Notes: generated from the letters alone by a model not told the origin. Shown: positions 1 to 9,134, numbered from the stretch's first letter. The stretch: DNA of 64,000 nucleotides from Acetobacter nitrogenifigens DSM 23921 = NBRC 105050 (GCF_000429165.1 NZ_AUBI01000001.1:62001-126000); one strand, 5' to 3'. Translations and numbers: made by a program.

Positions 1-1005
<1,005 letters not shown>

Positions 1006-1015
1006 GCCTGTCGCG

Positions 1016-1651
1016 ATGACGGCGGTAGCCGAGAAAACGCCAATCGGCATTCTGATCAGCGGTCGGGGTAGCAACATGCGCTCCCTGATCGCAGCCTGCG
1101 CAGATCCGGAGTTTCCGGCGTCCGTCTCGCTGGTGCTGAGCAACGATCCCGACGCGCCCGGTCTCCGGACAGCCGCTGATGCGGGATTGGCGACCCGGGC
1201 CGTGCCGCACCGCGAATTTGGCCGGAATCGTGAGGCGCATGAACGCGTCATTGACGCCGCCCTGCGCGAAGCGGGCGTGAAGTTCGTTTGTCTCGCCGGG
1301 TATATGCGATTGCTGACGCCCTTCATGACGGACGCCTGGGCCGGGCGCATGATCAACATCCATCCAAGCCTGCTGCCGCTGTTTCCCGGAACGCACACGC
1401 ATGAGCGTGCGCTTGAGGCTGGCGTGCGGGTCCATGGCTGCACGGTGCATCATGTGACCGCCGGAATGGACGAGGGGCCGATCATCGCGCAGGCGGCGGT
1501 TCCGGTCCTGCCGGGCGACACGCCGGACATGCTCGCCGCACGGGTGCTCGAACAGGAGCATCGCCTGTATCCGGCCGCCCTGCGGCGGTTGCTTCAGCCG
1601 GAACATGCCGAAGCGGGTTGCTCCGGCGACGCGGCGCTGCTCGTCGCCTGA
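1016..1651 (+). CDS. purN: Phosphoribosylglycinamide formyltransferase
   Basis: PurN transfers a formyl group from 10-formyl-THF to GAR (step 3 of purine synthesis). The start at ATG 1016 gives 211 residues, the family length; a longer in-frame reading from 932 would run through the end of purM and is not credible. Visible signatures are IGILISGRGSNMRSL at the N-terminus (nucleotide-binding loop), the FVCLAGYMRLL segment, and INIHPSLLPLFPG followed by the HxxV segment CTVHHVTAGMDEGPII with the catalytic Asn/His/Asp residues. It follows purM by 10 bp. Confidence 0.97.
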   Translation: MTAVAEKTPIGILISGRGSNMRSLIAACADPEFPASVSLVLSNDPDAPGLRTAADAGLATRAVPHREFGRNREAHERVIDAALREAGVKFVCLAGYMRLLTPFMTDAWAGRMINIHPSLLPLFPGTHTHERALEAGVRVHGCTVHHVTAGMDEGPIIAQAAVPVLPGDTPDMLAARVLEQEHRLYPAALRRLLQPEHAEAGCSGDAALLVA

Positions 1652-1659
1652 AGGCGACG
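1642..1659. terminator. Hairpin between convergent purN and DUF4175 gene
   Basis: CGTCGCC (1642-1648) and GGCGACG (1653-1659) form a perfect 7-bp stem with the purN stop codon TGA in the 4-nt loop. It lies between two convergent genes and could stop transcription both ways. There is no strong T-tract, so intrinsic termination is only a suggestion. Confidence 0.45.
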
Positions 1660-1664
1660 CGTTC

Positions 1665-4607
1665 TCAGAACGACTTCAGGAGCCGGTCCAGGTAATCGAG
1701 TTCCTGTTGCGGTCGCGTGCGATCCGAATCCCTGCGCCGCAATTCCTGTTCAATCTCATGCGCCCGTTCACGAGAGATCGTATCTGGAATGTGCGTGTCG
1801 CCGGGCGCGTTATCGCCGCCTTCCCCGGTTGAACGACCCAGTGGATCCTTGTCCGCCGACCCGTTATCGGAGCCGTCGCCACGTTCCGCGCCGCTATCTC
1901 CCGCCTGAGACTGCCCCTCGCCTGATTGGTCGCCGTTGTCGCCGCCACTCAGCGCAGGCAGGAAACTCGGCCTTCCACCGCTGGAAGAGCCGTTACCGCG
2001 CAGAGCCTCTCGCATCTGCCGCCCGCCCTGCTGCAGCGCCTGCAACGCCTTTTCCTCGGCGCCCGCCGCATCGCCGTCATTTCCCTGCGCCAGAGCATGG
2101 CGAGCGTCTCGCATCGCGCCCTGCGCCTTGGCGAACGCAGGCGGCTCCTTGCCGGTCAGGTCCTTGAACTCCTGCTGCAACTCACTTGTTGCGCGTTCAA
2201 GGGCGTGTTGCGTGGCTCGCTCCGTTCCGCGAGCGTCCGCCGCTGTCGCTCCGTCGCCCGGCTGTCCCGCCTGCGGTTGCCCGCTCGCGGACGGGTTGCC
2301 GGCGGAATGATCGGCCTGACCTAGCCGGTCGGCGCCTGCCCCCGACGGCGCCGCGCCATTTTCTTGCCCGCCTGCTCTGTCCTGCCCGGAATTTCTCTGG
2401 TCTTCGGCCGACGGTTGCTGCTGTTCGCCGCCATCCTGTCCCGGAGGCGCAAGGCCAAGTTTGCGCAACAATTCCTGCGTCGACATCGTGGCGAGGTTCG
2501 TGTCGCCGTCGTCGTCCTGTTCGCGCGCAGCGTTGTTCCGCTCTTCCGCCCGGCGCTCCTTGTCGAGCCGCGACTGCGCGTGATCCAGCAGTTTGGTCTG
2601 CTGCTGCACGATGTCGCGCAGCCCGTCGGTCTGCTCCCGCAGCTTCTGCTGCGCTGCGAGTTGCCGCCCAAGCGCCGCCATGTCCTGCGGCGTGGCGTTG
2701 CGCATGCCCTCGATCGAATCTTCAAGCTGTTCCAGCTTGTCCATGGCGTTGCCGGACCTGCCTTCCGCCGCGTCGTCCTGCATACGCTGCATCAGGCGTC
2801 TGAACGCGTCGTCGCCGGACTTCGTCAGGCCGGGCAGATCGGGGATGGCCGTCTTGTCGCGCAACGCCTGCTGCGTCAGCGCCTGCATCTTGTGCGCAAT
2901 GGCCTGCTGCAACGCCTCCATCCGGCGACGGAGTTCTGCCTGATCCTCCGGCCCATGCGCGTTGTCTTCACGCATATGCCGAAGCTGCTGCGCGACGGCC
3001 TCCTGCGCGGCGCGAACCTCGATGGACGCCTGCGCGCCTTCGTCGCCGCCCCTCAGCCGGTCTTCGAGATCCAGCGCCAGATCCCACATCCGGGCGACGG
3101 ATTCGGCTATTGCGTCTTCATCCGTGACGTCTGGATTGGACAGACGCGCGGCGATCGCGGTCAAGTTCAGAAACATGCCGGTATTGCTGGAAAGCGGCCC
3201 CGGTGTGTCGCCCAGCGCCGCCAGATCCTCCGCCGCCGCACGCCGGGATTCCTTCCCGAGCGCCAGCCGCTTCCGCAGATCGAGAACGGCGCGCGCAACG
3301 GGAGAACGGAATTTCCGAGACCCCAGAGTGAACGTGACTGACTGGCTTTGCGCCTGTTGATGGCTGACGCTGCGCGCGACAAGAACGGCCTTGACCTCCT
3401 CCCCGGCCCACGGGTCAGAAGACAGGTCGGGCGCTATGACGCCTTTCGCGGTCACGGGATGCCCGGAAAGCGGGATCGGCACGCGCAGCACGCGGGAATC
3501 GCCCAGAAGCGACGGGTGGGCAAGGCGGATCTCGGCCGTCAGGGTCTCGATGCCGTAAGAGTGCCGCGCCTCGTAAGGCAATCTGGTCCGGCGGCTTCCC
3601 TTTTCGCCTCCGGGGCCCTTCCCCCACGCGACCATCGGCGCGGCATCCGGCGTGACGGTGACGTTCCATCTGGCGATCACCCGTCCACGCGCCTTGAGCG
3701 CCAGCGCGCCCCCATGCTCCAGCGTCGCGTCCAGCCGCCACGATCGGGGATCGAGCGCCTTCACGCTCTCCCCCTCGACGCCACTCGAAACAAGTCGTGG
3801 CGCCCCATTCAAACCCGTTACCGACGCCGTGACTACGGATCCTTGAGGCACAGGCGCTGGAGCGTCGCCGCTATTAAGGAACACCGGCGCTGAAAGCGCG
3901 AAGCCGGGCGGCGTGATCCACGCGTCCACATGCGGCATCGGCGTATCCGGGTCGTCCCAGCCCGGCACGAAGGCGGCGGCGAGACGTCCCGGAGCATGAC
4001 TGCCCGCCATGACGAGCGCGACGGCGAGCGCAGGAACCAGCAGGCCGCCCGCGATCCATGGATCGCGACGCGTAAAAGCCGGGCGCGGCCAGCCGGAGCG
4101 CAACGGCCCGAGCGAGGCGACGAGGCGCTCCTGATAAGCACGCCACAACTCGCTGGAGCCAAGACCGGATGAGTGATCGGTCAGACTGGCCAAAGGCCTG
4201 TTGCGAAGATTCGACGCCTGCTCGATGCGACGATCGATCTCGATAAGCGTCGGCTCGCGCAGACGCCGCCACCCGCGTCGGGCGAGCCATGCCGTCAGCG
4301 CGCTCGTTCCCAGCAGCAGCGCCAGATGCGCGCCATCCGGCAGGCTTTGCGGCACGCGTAGCAGGCCCGCCAGAATATAACCGCCAGCAACCGTAGCCGC
4401 CGGAGCGAGCAACGGCGCCGCGCGTTCGGCAAGCAACACGCGGCGCGTGCGCTTGCGGGCTACGGCGAGGCCGCCCGCCGGCCCCTCACCTGCGCCACCG
4501 CCAGAGCCGCCGCTCGAAGCGTTTTCCGGCCCTTTTCTGGCGTCCGAAGCATCACGCCACGGGTCCGGAACCCGCGATCCGCCGCCATATGTCGCGGCGT
4601 CGCTCAT
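1665..4607 (-). CDS. DUF4175 / TIGR02302-type large membrane protein
   Basis: This 980-residue protein has the layout of the alphaproteobacterial TIGR02302/DUF4175 family, whose function is not established. After a Gly/Pro-rich N-terminus there are two hydrophobic segments around residues 65-110 and another near 195-215. A beta-rich periplasmic-type region follows, and then a long Gln/Ala/Arg-rich helical part (about 470-720) likely to be coiled coil. The C-terminal 230 residues are low-complexity Gly/Gln/Ser/Asp-rich. The start ATG overlaps the lysA stop by 4 bp (ATGA), indicating translational coupling with lysA. This adjacency is common in alphaproteobacteria. A cell-envelope role is inferred only from the membrane topology. 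Confidence 0.85.
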   Translation of the reverse strand: MSDAATYGGGSRVPDPWRDASDARKGPENASSGGSGGGAGEGPAGGLAVARKRTRRVLLAERAAPLLAPAATVAGGYILAGLLRVPQSLPDGAHLALLLGTSALTAWLARRGWRRLREPTLIEIDRRIEQASNLRNRPLASLTDHSSGLGSSELWRAYQERLVASLGPLRSGWPRPAFTRRDPWIAGGLLVPALAVALVMAGSHAPGRLAAAFVPGWDDPDTPMPHVDAWITPPGFALSAPVFLNSGDAPAPVPQGSVVTASVTGLNGAPRLVSSGVEGESVKALDPRSWRLDATLEHGGALALKARGRVIARWNVTVTPDAAPMVAWGKGPGGEKGSRRTRLPYEARHSYGIETLTAEIRLAHPSLLGDSRVLRVPIPLSGHPVTAKGVIAPDLSSDPWAGEEVKAVLVARSVSHQQAQSQSVTFTLGSRKFRSPVARAVLDLRKRLALGKESRRAAAEDLAALGDTPGPLSSNTGMFLNLTAIAARLSNPDVTDEDAIAESVARMWDLALDLEDRLRGGDEGAQASIEVRAAQEAVAQQLRHMREDNAHGPEDQAELRRRMEALQQAIAHKMQALTQQALRDKTAIPDLPGLTKSGDDAFRRLMQRMQDDAAEGRSGNAMDKLEQLEDSIEGMRNATPQDMAALGRQLAAQQKLREQTDGLRDIVQQQTKLLDHAQSRLDKERRAEERNNAAREQDDDGDTNLATMSTQELLRKLGLAPPGQDGGEQQQPSAEDQRNSGQDRAGGQENGAAPSGAGADRLGQADHSAGNPSASGQPQAGQPGDGATAADARGTERATQHALERATSELQQEFKDLTGKEPPAFAKAQGAMRDARHALAQGNDGDAAGAEEKALQALQQGGRQMREALRGNGSSSGGRPSFLPALSGGDNGDQSGEGQSQAGDSGAERGDGSDNGSADKDPLGRSTGEGGDNAPGDTHIPDTISRERAHEIEQELRRRDSDRTRPQQELDYLDRLLKSF

Positions 4608-5947
4608 GCGTCGCCGTTCAGCCAGCCGGGCGTCGTCTCATTCGCCCACAGAGCCTCGACCGTCTGACGCGGGCGAATCACGGCCCAGCGCTCTCCCTCG
4701 ACCAGCACCTGCGCCGCCAGTGGCCGCGCGTTGTATGTGGAACTCATGACCGATCCGTAGGCCCCGGCGTCGAGGAACGCCACACGCGCCCCACGTTGCA
4801 ACGGCGGGAGCATGCGATCCCGCGCGAAGCAGTCTCCGCTCTCGCATACCGGGCCGACGAGGTGCGCCTTCTCGGGTTCCTGAACCGCGTCGTGAGGGGA
4901 CAGTGGGAGCACGCCATGCCACGCATCATACAGAGAGGGTCTCAACAGATCGTTCATGGCCGCGTCCAGAACGATGAAGGGCGCGCCGCCCGTCACCGCC
5001 TTGCGGAGAATGACCGTGCTCAACAGAACGCCGGACGGCCCGGAAATCCAGCGGCCGGGCTCGATCGCCAGCCTCACGTCCAGATCGCCCAGTTCCGCGC
5101 GGATGGCGCCGGCGAAGGCTTCCGGCGAGCCCTCGCCCTCGTCACGGTAGCCGATGCCCAGCCCGCCGCCGCAATCGACGACGCTGACCACAGCCCCGGC
5201 CTCGCGCGTCGCACGAACAAGCTGCGCCACGCGGGCGTAAGCCGCGCGGTAGGGATCGGCCTTCAGAATCTGGCTGCCGATATGCGCGGCGTAACCGACT
5301 GGACGCACGCCGGGCAGAGCAGCCGCGCGAAGATAAAGCGCCAGCGCCTCGTCATACGGAACGCCGAACTTGTTGTCGGCGAGGCCCGTGGTGATCTTCG
5401 CATGCGTTTCAGCGTCCACGTCTGGATTGACGCGCAGCGCGACGTCGACGACGCGCCCGGCCTCCACGGCGAGGGCGGAGATGATCTCCAGTTCTTCGGC
5501 GCTTTCGACGTTAATCTGCGCGACGCCCTTCTGGATCGCCAGACGAAGCTCCGCGTCAGACTTCCCCACGCCCGAGAAGACGATCTTCGACGCAGGAACG
5601 CCCGCCTCCAGCGCGCGCAGTAACTCGCCGCCGCTGACCACGTCTGCGCCGAGCCCTTCGCTGGCGAGAATTCGCAGCACAGCGAGGTGATCGTTGGATT
5701 TGACCGCAAAATGAACGGATACGGACAACCCCGCCCCCGTCATGGCGGTCAGCAGACGCCGCGCGCGAATCCGCAGCGTGCTCGCGCTGATCCCCCATGT
5801 CGGCGTGCCGATCTCGTCCGCGACGGCGGAAAGCGGCACGCCCTCCATCATCAACCCACAGGTCGGGTCCAGCGACAGCTGTGGCCTTGTGGCGAGCAGT
5901 TCGCGAACGGTCGGGTCGGGAGTCGAGAGATCAGGAGCGTCGGCCAT
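4604..5947 (-). CDS. lysA: Diaminopimelate decarboxylase
   Basis: LysA is a PLP-dependent alanine-racemase-fold enzyme that converts meso-diaminopimelate to L-lysine, the last step of lysine synthesis. At 447 residues it is of typical length. The PLP lysine is K83 in HFAVKSN; DVVSGGEL, HIGSQI, the phosphate-binding GGGLGIGY and the CESGD substrate motif are present in order. The start ATG at 5947 is preceded by a 150-bp stretch without coding signal. The stop overlaps the DUF4175 start. Its upstream neighbour on this strand is the CdiI-like array rather than a biosynthetic gene, so that array probably entered just upstream of lysA. Confidence 0.97.
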   Translation of the reverse strand: MADAPDLSTPDPTVRELLATRPQLSLDPTCGLMMEGVPLSAVADEIGTPTWGISASTLRIRARRLLTAMTGAGLSVSVHFAVKSNDHLAVLRILASEGLGADVVSGGELLRALEAGVPASKIVFSGVGKSDAELRLAIQKGVAQINVESAEELEIISALAVEAGRVVDVALRVNPDVDAETHAKITTGLADNKFGVPYDEALALYLRAAALPGVRPVGYAAHIGSQILKADPYRAAYARVAQLVRATREAGAVVSVVDCGGGLGIGYRDEGEGSPEAFAGAIRAELGDLDVRLAIEPGRWISGPSGVLLSTVILRKAVTGGAPFIVLDAAMNDLLRPSLYDAWHGVLPLSPHDAVQEPEKAHLVGPVCESGDCFARDRMLPPLQRGARVAFLDAGAYGSVMSSTYNARPLAAQVLVEGERWAVIRPRQTVEALWANETTPGWLNGDA

Positions 5948-6194
5948 GAGCCCAAGGTAGAGAGTCGCGGCCTCTCCTCCAAGGGGGAGAAACGTCGGTC
6001 GTCGCGGCGGCCTGCATTATGGCGCCCGGCTCCTGCCTGGTGGGCGCCGGAACTCTGAGCCATGCTCCCCACTCTCCGGGTCCCATGAGGCAATGGCCGC
6101 ACGCCCGTTTCCGAAGTCGCCCTGATCAACGGTCCTATCGCAGCAAGCGCCGGGGTTGTTCAGAATGGATTGCCTGTTCAGCGGACAGACAGGA
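5948..6194. other. Intergenic region upstream of lysA
   Basis: A 247-bp gap lies between the last immunity-like gene and lysA, both on the minus strand. I find no convincing gene. It should hold the lysA promoter if lysA is not read from the array. Short GC-rich inverted repeats are present near 6020-6055 but no clear terminator with a T-run. Confidence 0.4.
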
Positions 6195-6788
6195 TCATGG
6201 AAAGAGAGGCTGGGTGGACTTTCCGGGACCTTCGCACTTCGCCAAGGTTTTCAGGACTGTTTCGCCAATCTCTGCATCGGATGCGGCGAAAGGAATCCGG
6301 AAGACGCGTCCTTCGTTTCTGTCGAGCGGCCAAGCCGAATGATTGCCGGTAACCGAGCTTTTGGATGCCTCCATGACGATGTCAGGTTCCAATCCGTTAA
6401 ACCAGGAAATGAACAGGTGGTCCTTCTTTTTCCAGGCCAAATCCCTCGATTTGTAGCCATAGGTGCTGGCGACGTCGTCCCAGAAGGCGAGACGCCGCTC
6501 ACTTGACGCGGCCTTCATGGCGATGAGGTGGTCCCGGTCAATCGGAACGCCAGGAGGCGGGGAGCAATACTCGCTTGTTTCGAGCGCTTGTCGCACATTG
6601 GCGCCGATCCATTCGGGCGTCACATCCCGTGCCGAATGGATCGCTAGGCCGCGACGTGAGAAGTGCATTCCGCCCCATATTTCGTCAGAAATAACGGTGA
6701 TGTACATGTCCGTGCGATTGACCTGACATGTTCTATGCGGCGTGCCCGGAGGATGACTTCTTATTGGAAACGGCTTTTTCTTTCTCAT
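6195..6788 (-). CDS. CdiI-like (DUF1436-type) immunity protein, copy 1
   Basis: This 197-residue protein resembles the DUF1436 family (contact-dependent growth-inhibition immunity proteins). It carries the N-terminal block YITVISDEIWGGMHFS, then a WIGANVRQALETS segment, a YGYKSRDLAWKKKDHLFISW core and a C-terminal EIGETVLKTLAKC block, in the family order. Two diverged paralogues follow upstream (6891-7448 and 7555-8106). The ATG at 6788 overlaps the stop of a short upstream coding tail (TGATG), the coupling expected for a toxin-immunity pair. In the family the protein binds and neutralises a partner toxin; no intact toxin gene is present here. Its C-terminus differs from the two other copies. 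Confidence 0.7.
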   Translation of the reverse strand: MRKKKPFPIRSHPPGTPHRTCQVNRTDMYITVISDEIWGGMHFSRRGLAIHSARDVTPEWIGANVRQALETSEYCSPPPGVPIDRDHLIAMKAASSERRLAFWDDVASTYGYKSRDLAWKKKDHLFISWFNGLEPDIVMEASKSSVTGNHSAWPLDRNEGRVFRIPFAASDAEIGETVLKTLAKCEGPGKSTQPLFP

Positions 6789-6874
6789 CACGACACCGGG
6801 TTGCTCTTGAAGGTCAGAGACTTGCCGCTGGCGGCGGAGACGTCGTTCATGGCGTCGTGATAGGCTTTACAGAG
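6788..6874 (-). pseudogene. Toxin-tail remnant ahead of immunity copy 1
   Basis: A 28-codon open tail begins LCKAYHDAMNDVSAASGK and ends at a TGA that overlaps the start of immunity copy 1. It has no start codon of its own and lies directly after the stop of copy 2. It aligns with the tails ahead of copies 2 and 3 in the pattern C-K/M-A..(D/E)...D-V/R..A..GK, with spacing to the stop conserved. I read it as the residual 3' end of a toxin gene. The toxin type cannot be told from so little sequence. Confidence 0.5.
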
Positions 6875-6885
6875 AACTTCCCTTG

Positions 6886-6937
6886 GCGCGTCACGCGTAA
6901 TTTGGCTGGCAGGCGTCAAGCGCCTGCAACGCCACCG
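6886..6937. repeat. 52-nt direct repeat, copy 1 (matches 7550-7601)
   Basis: This segment differs from 7550-7601 at only two bases. It codes for the shared C-terminus VALQALDACQPNYA of immunity copies 2 and 3 plus a few bases beyond the stop codon. The near-identity is much higher than over the rest of the two genes, which suggests recent duplication, gene conversion or a recombination anchor. Confidence 0.85.
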
Positions 6938-7448
6938 TGCCGAGTTCTTCGTCGGTGACGTTGATCGAAACATGGAAAACCTTAGCGTGGTTTTCGTGCG
7001 AATACCACGCTGAGTGTCCTCCGCCCCGACCCCGTGAAGCCCGAAGCCGTATCTGATCCGTCTCCTCGTAATCCCAGTCGACGAAAGCGAGCGCCGATTT
7101 CGACATGGCCGCAAGATGATCTTTGAAACCGTACTCATCTCTTATTCCGAACCAGAAATTTCTTGACGCTGCGGCAGATCGTGGGCGAGCTTCCTGAAGT
7201 CTCTCGTCAAATAGCGGACCATAGCCGTAATCCGCGCGATAGTCATGGCTCGTCAGGAGAGCCTGGCGTAGGTTGTTTCCTATCCAGATCGCCGAAACCT
7301 GCTTGATCGGGATGGCAATTGAGGAACCGTCCGGGGAGAAATGACTGCCTCCCCATTCATCCCGGCAGATGACAGCAAAATATTTTCGTGTTCGAATAAT
7401 ATTTGCTCGTTTCGTGCTGGGGGCAACTCTCGGCTGCTGCATGTTCAT
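6891..7448 (-). CDS. CdiI-like (DUF1436-type) immunity protein, copy 2
   Basis: A 185-residue paralogue of the two flanking genes. It starts MNMQQPRVAPSTKRANIIRT, followed by the family block RKYFAVICRDEWGGSHFS, WIGNNLRQALLTS, the YGFKDHLAAMSKSALAFVDW core, a Ser-Ala-Trp-Tyr motif (GGHSAWYSHENHAKVFHV) and EELGTVALQALDACQPNYA. The start overlaps the stop of an upstream coding tail by ATGA. The DNA of this array is visibly more AT-rich than the ureide operon beside it, which fits horizontal acquisition. Function as immunity is inferred from family resemblance and the tail-plus-immunity arrangement. Confidence 0.7.
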   Translation of the reverse strand: MNMQQPRVAPSTKRANIIRTRKYFAVICRDEWGGSHFSPDGSSIAIPIKQVSAIWIGNNLRQALLTSHDYRADYGYGPLFDERLQEARPRSAAASRNFWFGIRDEYGFKDHLAAMSKSALAFVDWDYEETDQIRLRASRGRGGGHSAWYSHENHAKVFHVSINVTDEELGTVALQALDACQPNYA

Positions 7449-7531
7449 GCGATCACCTTGACAGCAAAATCAATATCTTTCCCGCTTGTGTCCGGGTCGG
7501 CGGCAATACGATCCTTGGAGCGCTTTGCAGA
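7445..7531 (-). pseudogene. Frameshifted toxin-tail remnant ahead of immunity copy 2
   Basis: The DNA encodes ICKALQ in one frame (7531-7515), then, after one extra base, DRIAADPDTSGKDIDFAVK... in the next frame, ending in a TGA that overlaps the start of copy 2. Compared with the open tail ahead of copy 3 (ICMALQEAEDRVASDGK...), the shift is explained by an 8-nt deletion. It is therefore a broken relic of the same tail. Confidence 0.55.
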
Positions 7532-7549
7532 TGGCCGGTTCCGATAGCT

Positions 7550-7601
7550 GCGCGTCACGCGTAGTTTGGCTGGCAGGCGTCAAGCGCCTGCAGCGCCACC
7601 G
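7550..7601. repeat. 52-nt direct repeat, copy 2 (matches 6886-6937)
   Basis: Partner of the repeat at 6886-6937, with two mismatches over 52 nt. It covers the 3' end of immunity copy 3. Confidence 0.85.
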
Positions 7602-8106
7602 CGCCAAACTCCTGATCACTGGCACTGATCGAGGCATGAAAGACCTTGCCGTGGTTTTCGTTCGAATACCAGGCAGAGTGACTTGTTCCCCGCCCCTTTG
7701 ATGCTGCCAGATGGACTTGGTCCGTCTGCTCACATTCCCATTCCGCAAAAACCAGAGCCGATTTTGTCTGAGCCTCGCGCCAATCCTTGAAGCCGTATTT
7801 CTCCCGAACACGACCCCAGAATTCCATGTAGAGCGGCCCCGATTTTTTACGCTCTGCGTCAATTTTGTCTTGAGGTAGGGGATACTTACCCCATTGCATA
7901 AAGAGGTCCTTGCTAGTCCGCAGGGCCTTCATCAGATTTTTCCCGATCCACTGCGGCGTGGCCTCTTTGCGGTCAATAAACGTGGACCATCCCGTAACAG
8001 AGAAATAACTGCCACCTCGATTGTCCATGGAAATCACCGCAACATATTTTCGGGTACGGATCAGATGAGCGTATTTTACGATACCGTTTGCGCCTGGAGC
8101 AGCCAT
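7555..8106 (-). CDS. CdiI-like (DUF1436-type) immunity protein, copy 3
   Basis: A 183-residue paralogue with the same blocks: LIRTRKYVAVISMDNRGGSY, WIGKNLMKALRTS, YGFKDWREAQTKSALVFAEW, THSAWYSNENHGKVFHASI-type segment and EFGAVALQALDACQPNYA. It is closest to copy 2, sharing the last 14 residues almost exactly. The ATG lies 2 bp after the stop of the upstream toxin-like tail. It is the first gene of the array in transcription order and lies directly downstream of uraH, so it may be read from the ureide operon promoter unless a terminator intervenes. Confidence 0.7.
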   Translation of the reverse strand: MAAPGANGIVKYAHLIRTRKYVAVISMDNRGGSYFSVTGWSTFIDRKEATPQWIGKNLMKALRTSKDLFMQWGKYPLPQDKIDAERKKSGPLYMEFWGRVREKYGFKDWREAQTKSALVFAEWECEQTDQVHLAASKGRGTSHSAWYSNENHGKVFHASISASDQEFGAVALQALDACQPNYA

Positions 8107-8108
8107 CG

Positions 8109-8256
8109 TCAGGCAATATCCTTCACTTTGAAGTCAATCGTCTTACCGTCACTGGCGACACGATCCTCCGCCTCCTGAAGCGCCATGCAGATCAGGAGAG
8201 TCAAAAAACGCGTGCTTTCTTCGGGTAAAACTTTCTCCGTTAAATGACGACACGCC
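8109..8256 (-). pseudogene. Toxin-tail remnant ahead of immunity copy 3 (longest of the three)
   Basis: From the uraH stop to 8109 one frame is open for about 48 codons. It includes HLTEKVLPEESTRFLTLL and ICMALQEAEDRVASDGK and ends 2 bp before immunity copy 3. It has no plausible start: the frame enters from inside uraH, and the only ATGs before the tail lie there or well within it. The 3' part matches the remnants ahead of copies 2 and 1. I interpret it as the last part of a toxin gene truncated at the uraH junction; a short functional peptide is the alternative. Confidence 0.5.
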
Positions 8257-8259
8257 CTA
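8234..8259 (-). repeat. Island-boundary repeat, diverged copy C
   Basis: Read on the minus strand this segment begins at the uraH stop codon and contains GGCGTGTCGTCA followed by a TTAA and a GGAG. It matches 21 of 26 positions of the repeat at 34262-34287, including a 12-nt identical block. It sits exactly at the junction of uraH with the CdiI-like array. Confidence 0.55.
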
Positions 8260-8610
8260 ACTCCCTCGATACGTGGAATACCCAAACGGCGAGACCAGAA
8301 GCGGCACATGGTAATGTCCACCCTTTCCGTCCTCCGCAGGTTCCGCGATTCCGAAAGCTATCGGCACCACGCCCAGAAATGGCGGATCGCTCAACGCTAC
8401 GCCCCGGTCGCGGAAATAAGCGGCGACCGCAAACTCCAGCCGATAGATGCCCGGTTCAAGTTGTCCGACGGCCGCGATCTCCGGACAGCGTCCGTCGCCG
8501 TTGGTGGCGCCCGCGAACAGCACGGTTTCACCGCGCCAGAGCGTGACGGCCACGCCTTCGGCCGGGCCGCCTGCGACAAGATCGAGAACATGGGTCGACA
8601 ACGTGCTCAT
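8257..8610 (-). CDS. uraH: 5-hydroxyisourate hydrolase (transthyretin-like)
   Basis: UraH hydrolyses 5-hydroxyisourate, the product of urate oxidation, to OHCU. The protein is 117 residues, the normal size, beginning MSTLSTHVLDLVAGGPAEGV with the family His in STHVLD. It keeps the conserved GHYHVPLLVSPFGYSTYRGS ending, the YRGS tail being diagnostic. Its start overlaps the uraD stop by 4 bp (ATGA). It is the last gene of the ureide operon; the toxin-related island begins at its stop codon. Confidence 0.95.
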   Translation of the reverse strand: MSTLSTHVLDLVAGGPAEGVAVTLWRGETVLFAGATNGDGRCPEIAAVGQLEPGIYRLEFAVAAYFRDRGVALSDPPFLGVVPIAFGIAEPAEDGKGGHYHVPLLVSPFGYSTYRGS

Positions 8611-9134
8611 GACGGCTCCTCCAATCTGCGAAAGACCTCGGCGCAGCGCAACGCGGCGATCTTGTCGATCTCGCCCAAAGCAGTCGCAAGCTCTTCCGCA
8701 GGCGTATTCGCGCCGCGACGCTCCATTTCCGACAGGATGAAATCCTTGTCGCTGAGCCGCACGCAGATGACGAAAGGCATCTCAAAACGCGCCCTGTAGG
8801 CGTCGTTAAGGGCGTTGAATCGCGCATATTCGACGGGCGTCAGCCTGTCGAGCCCGGCGGACGCCTGCTCCGCACGGGACGCGTCGGTCAGCGTCGTGTC
8901 CACGCCCGCGCGCCGCGCAAGCTCCGGATGCTCACGCACCAGCGCAAGTTTCGCTTCGTCCGGCGCCGCCGCAATCACGCCGCGCAGGGCGGCTGCCACG
9001 GCGGCGGTGTCGGCGAACGGCGCCTGCGCGAACGCAGCGTCCGCGATCCAGGGCGAACATTCGTAGATCGGTCCGAAGGCCTCCACGAACGCATCCTTCG
9101 TCATGGCGTTGACCCGGCTTACAGCGTCGGTCAT
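8607..9134 (-). CDS. uraD: OHCU decarboxylase
   Basis: UraD decarboxylates 2-oxo-4-hydroxy-4-carboxy-5-ureidoimidazoline to S-allantoin. The start at 9134 (MTDAVSRVNAMTKDAFVEAF) gives 175 residues; a longer in-frame reading begins inside puuE and is Arg/Pro-rich shadow. Family features are the FGPIYECSPWIADAAF motif, the VREHPELARR segment with the catalytic His, SAGLDRLTPVEYARFNALNDAYRARFEMPFVICVR, and a C-terminal EIDKIAALRC. It overlaps puuE and uraH by 4 bp each. Confidence 0.95.
   Translation of the reverse strand: MTDAVSRVNAMTKDAFVEAFGPIYECSPWIADAAFAQAPFADTAAVAAALRGVIAAAPDEAKLALVREHPELARRAGVDTTLTDASRAEQASAGLDRLTPVEYARFNALNDAYRARFEMPFVICVRLSDKDFILSEMERRGANTPAEELATALGEIDKIAALRCAEVFRRLEEPS

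Noticed and set aside
2364-3341. 325-codon plus-strand frame opposite the DUF4175 gene
   Set aside because: Low-complexity shadow of the Gln/Ala/Arg-rich region.
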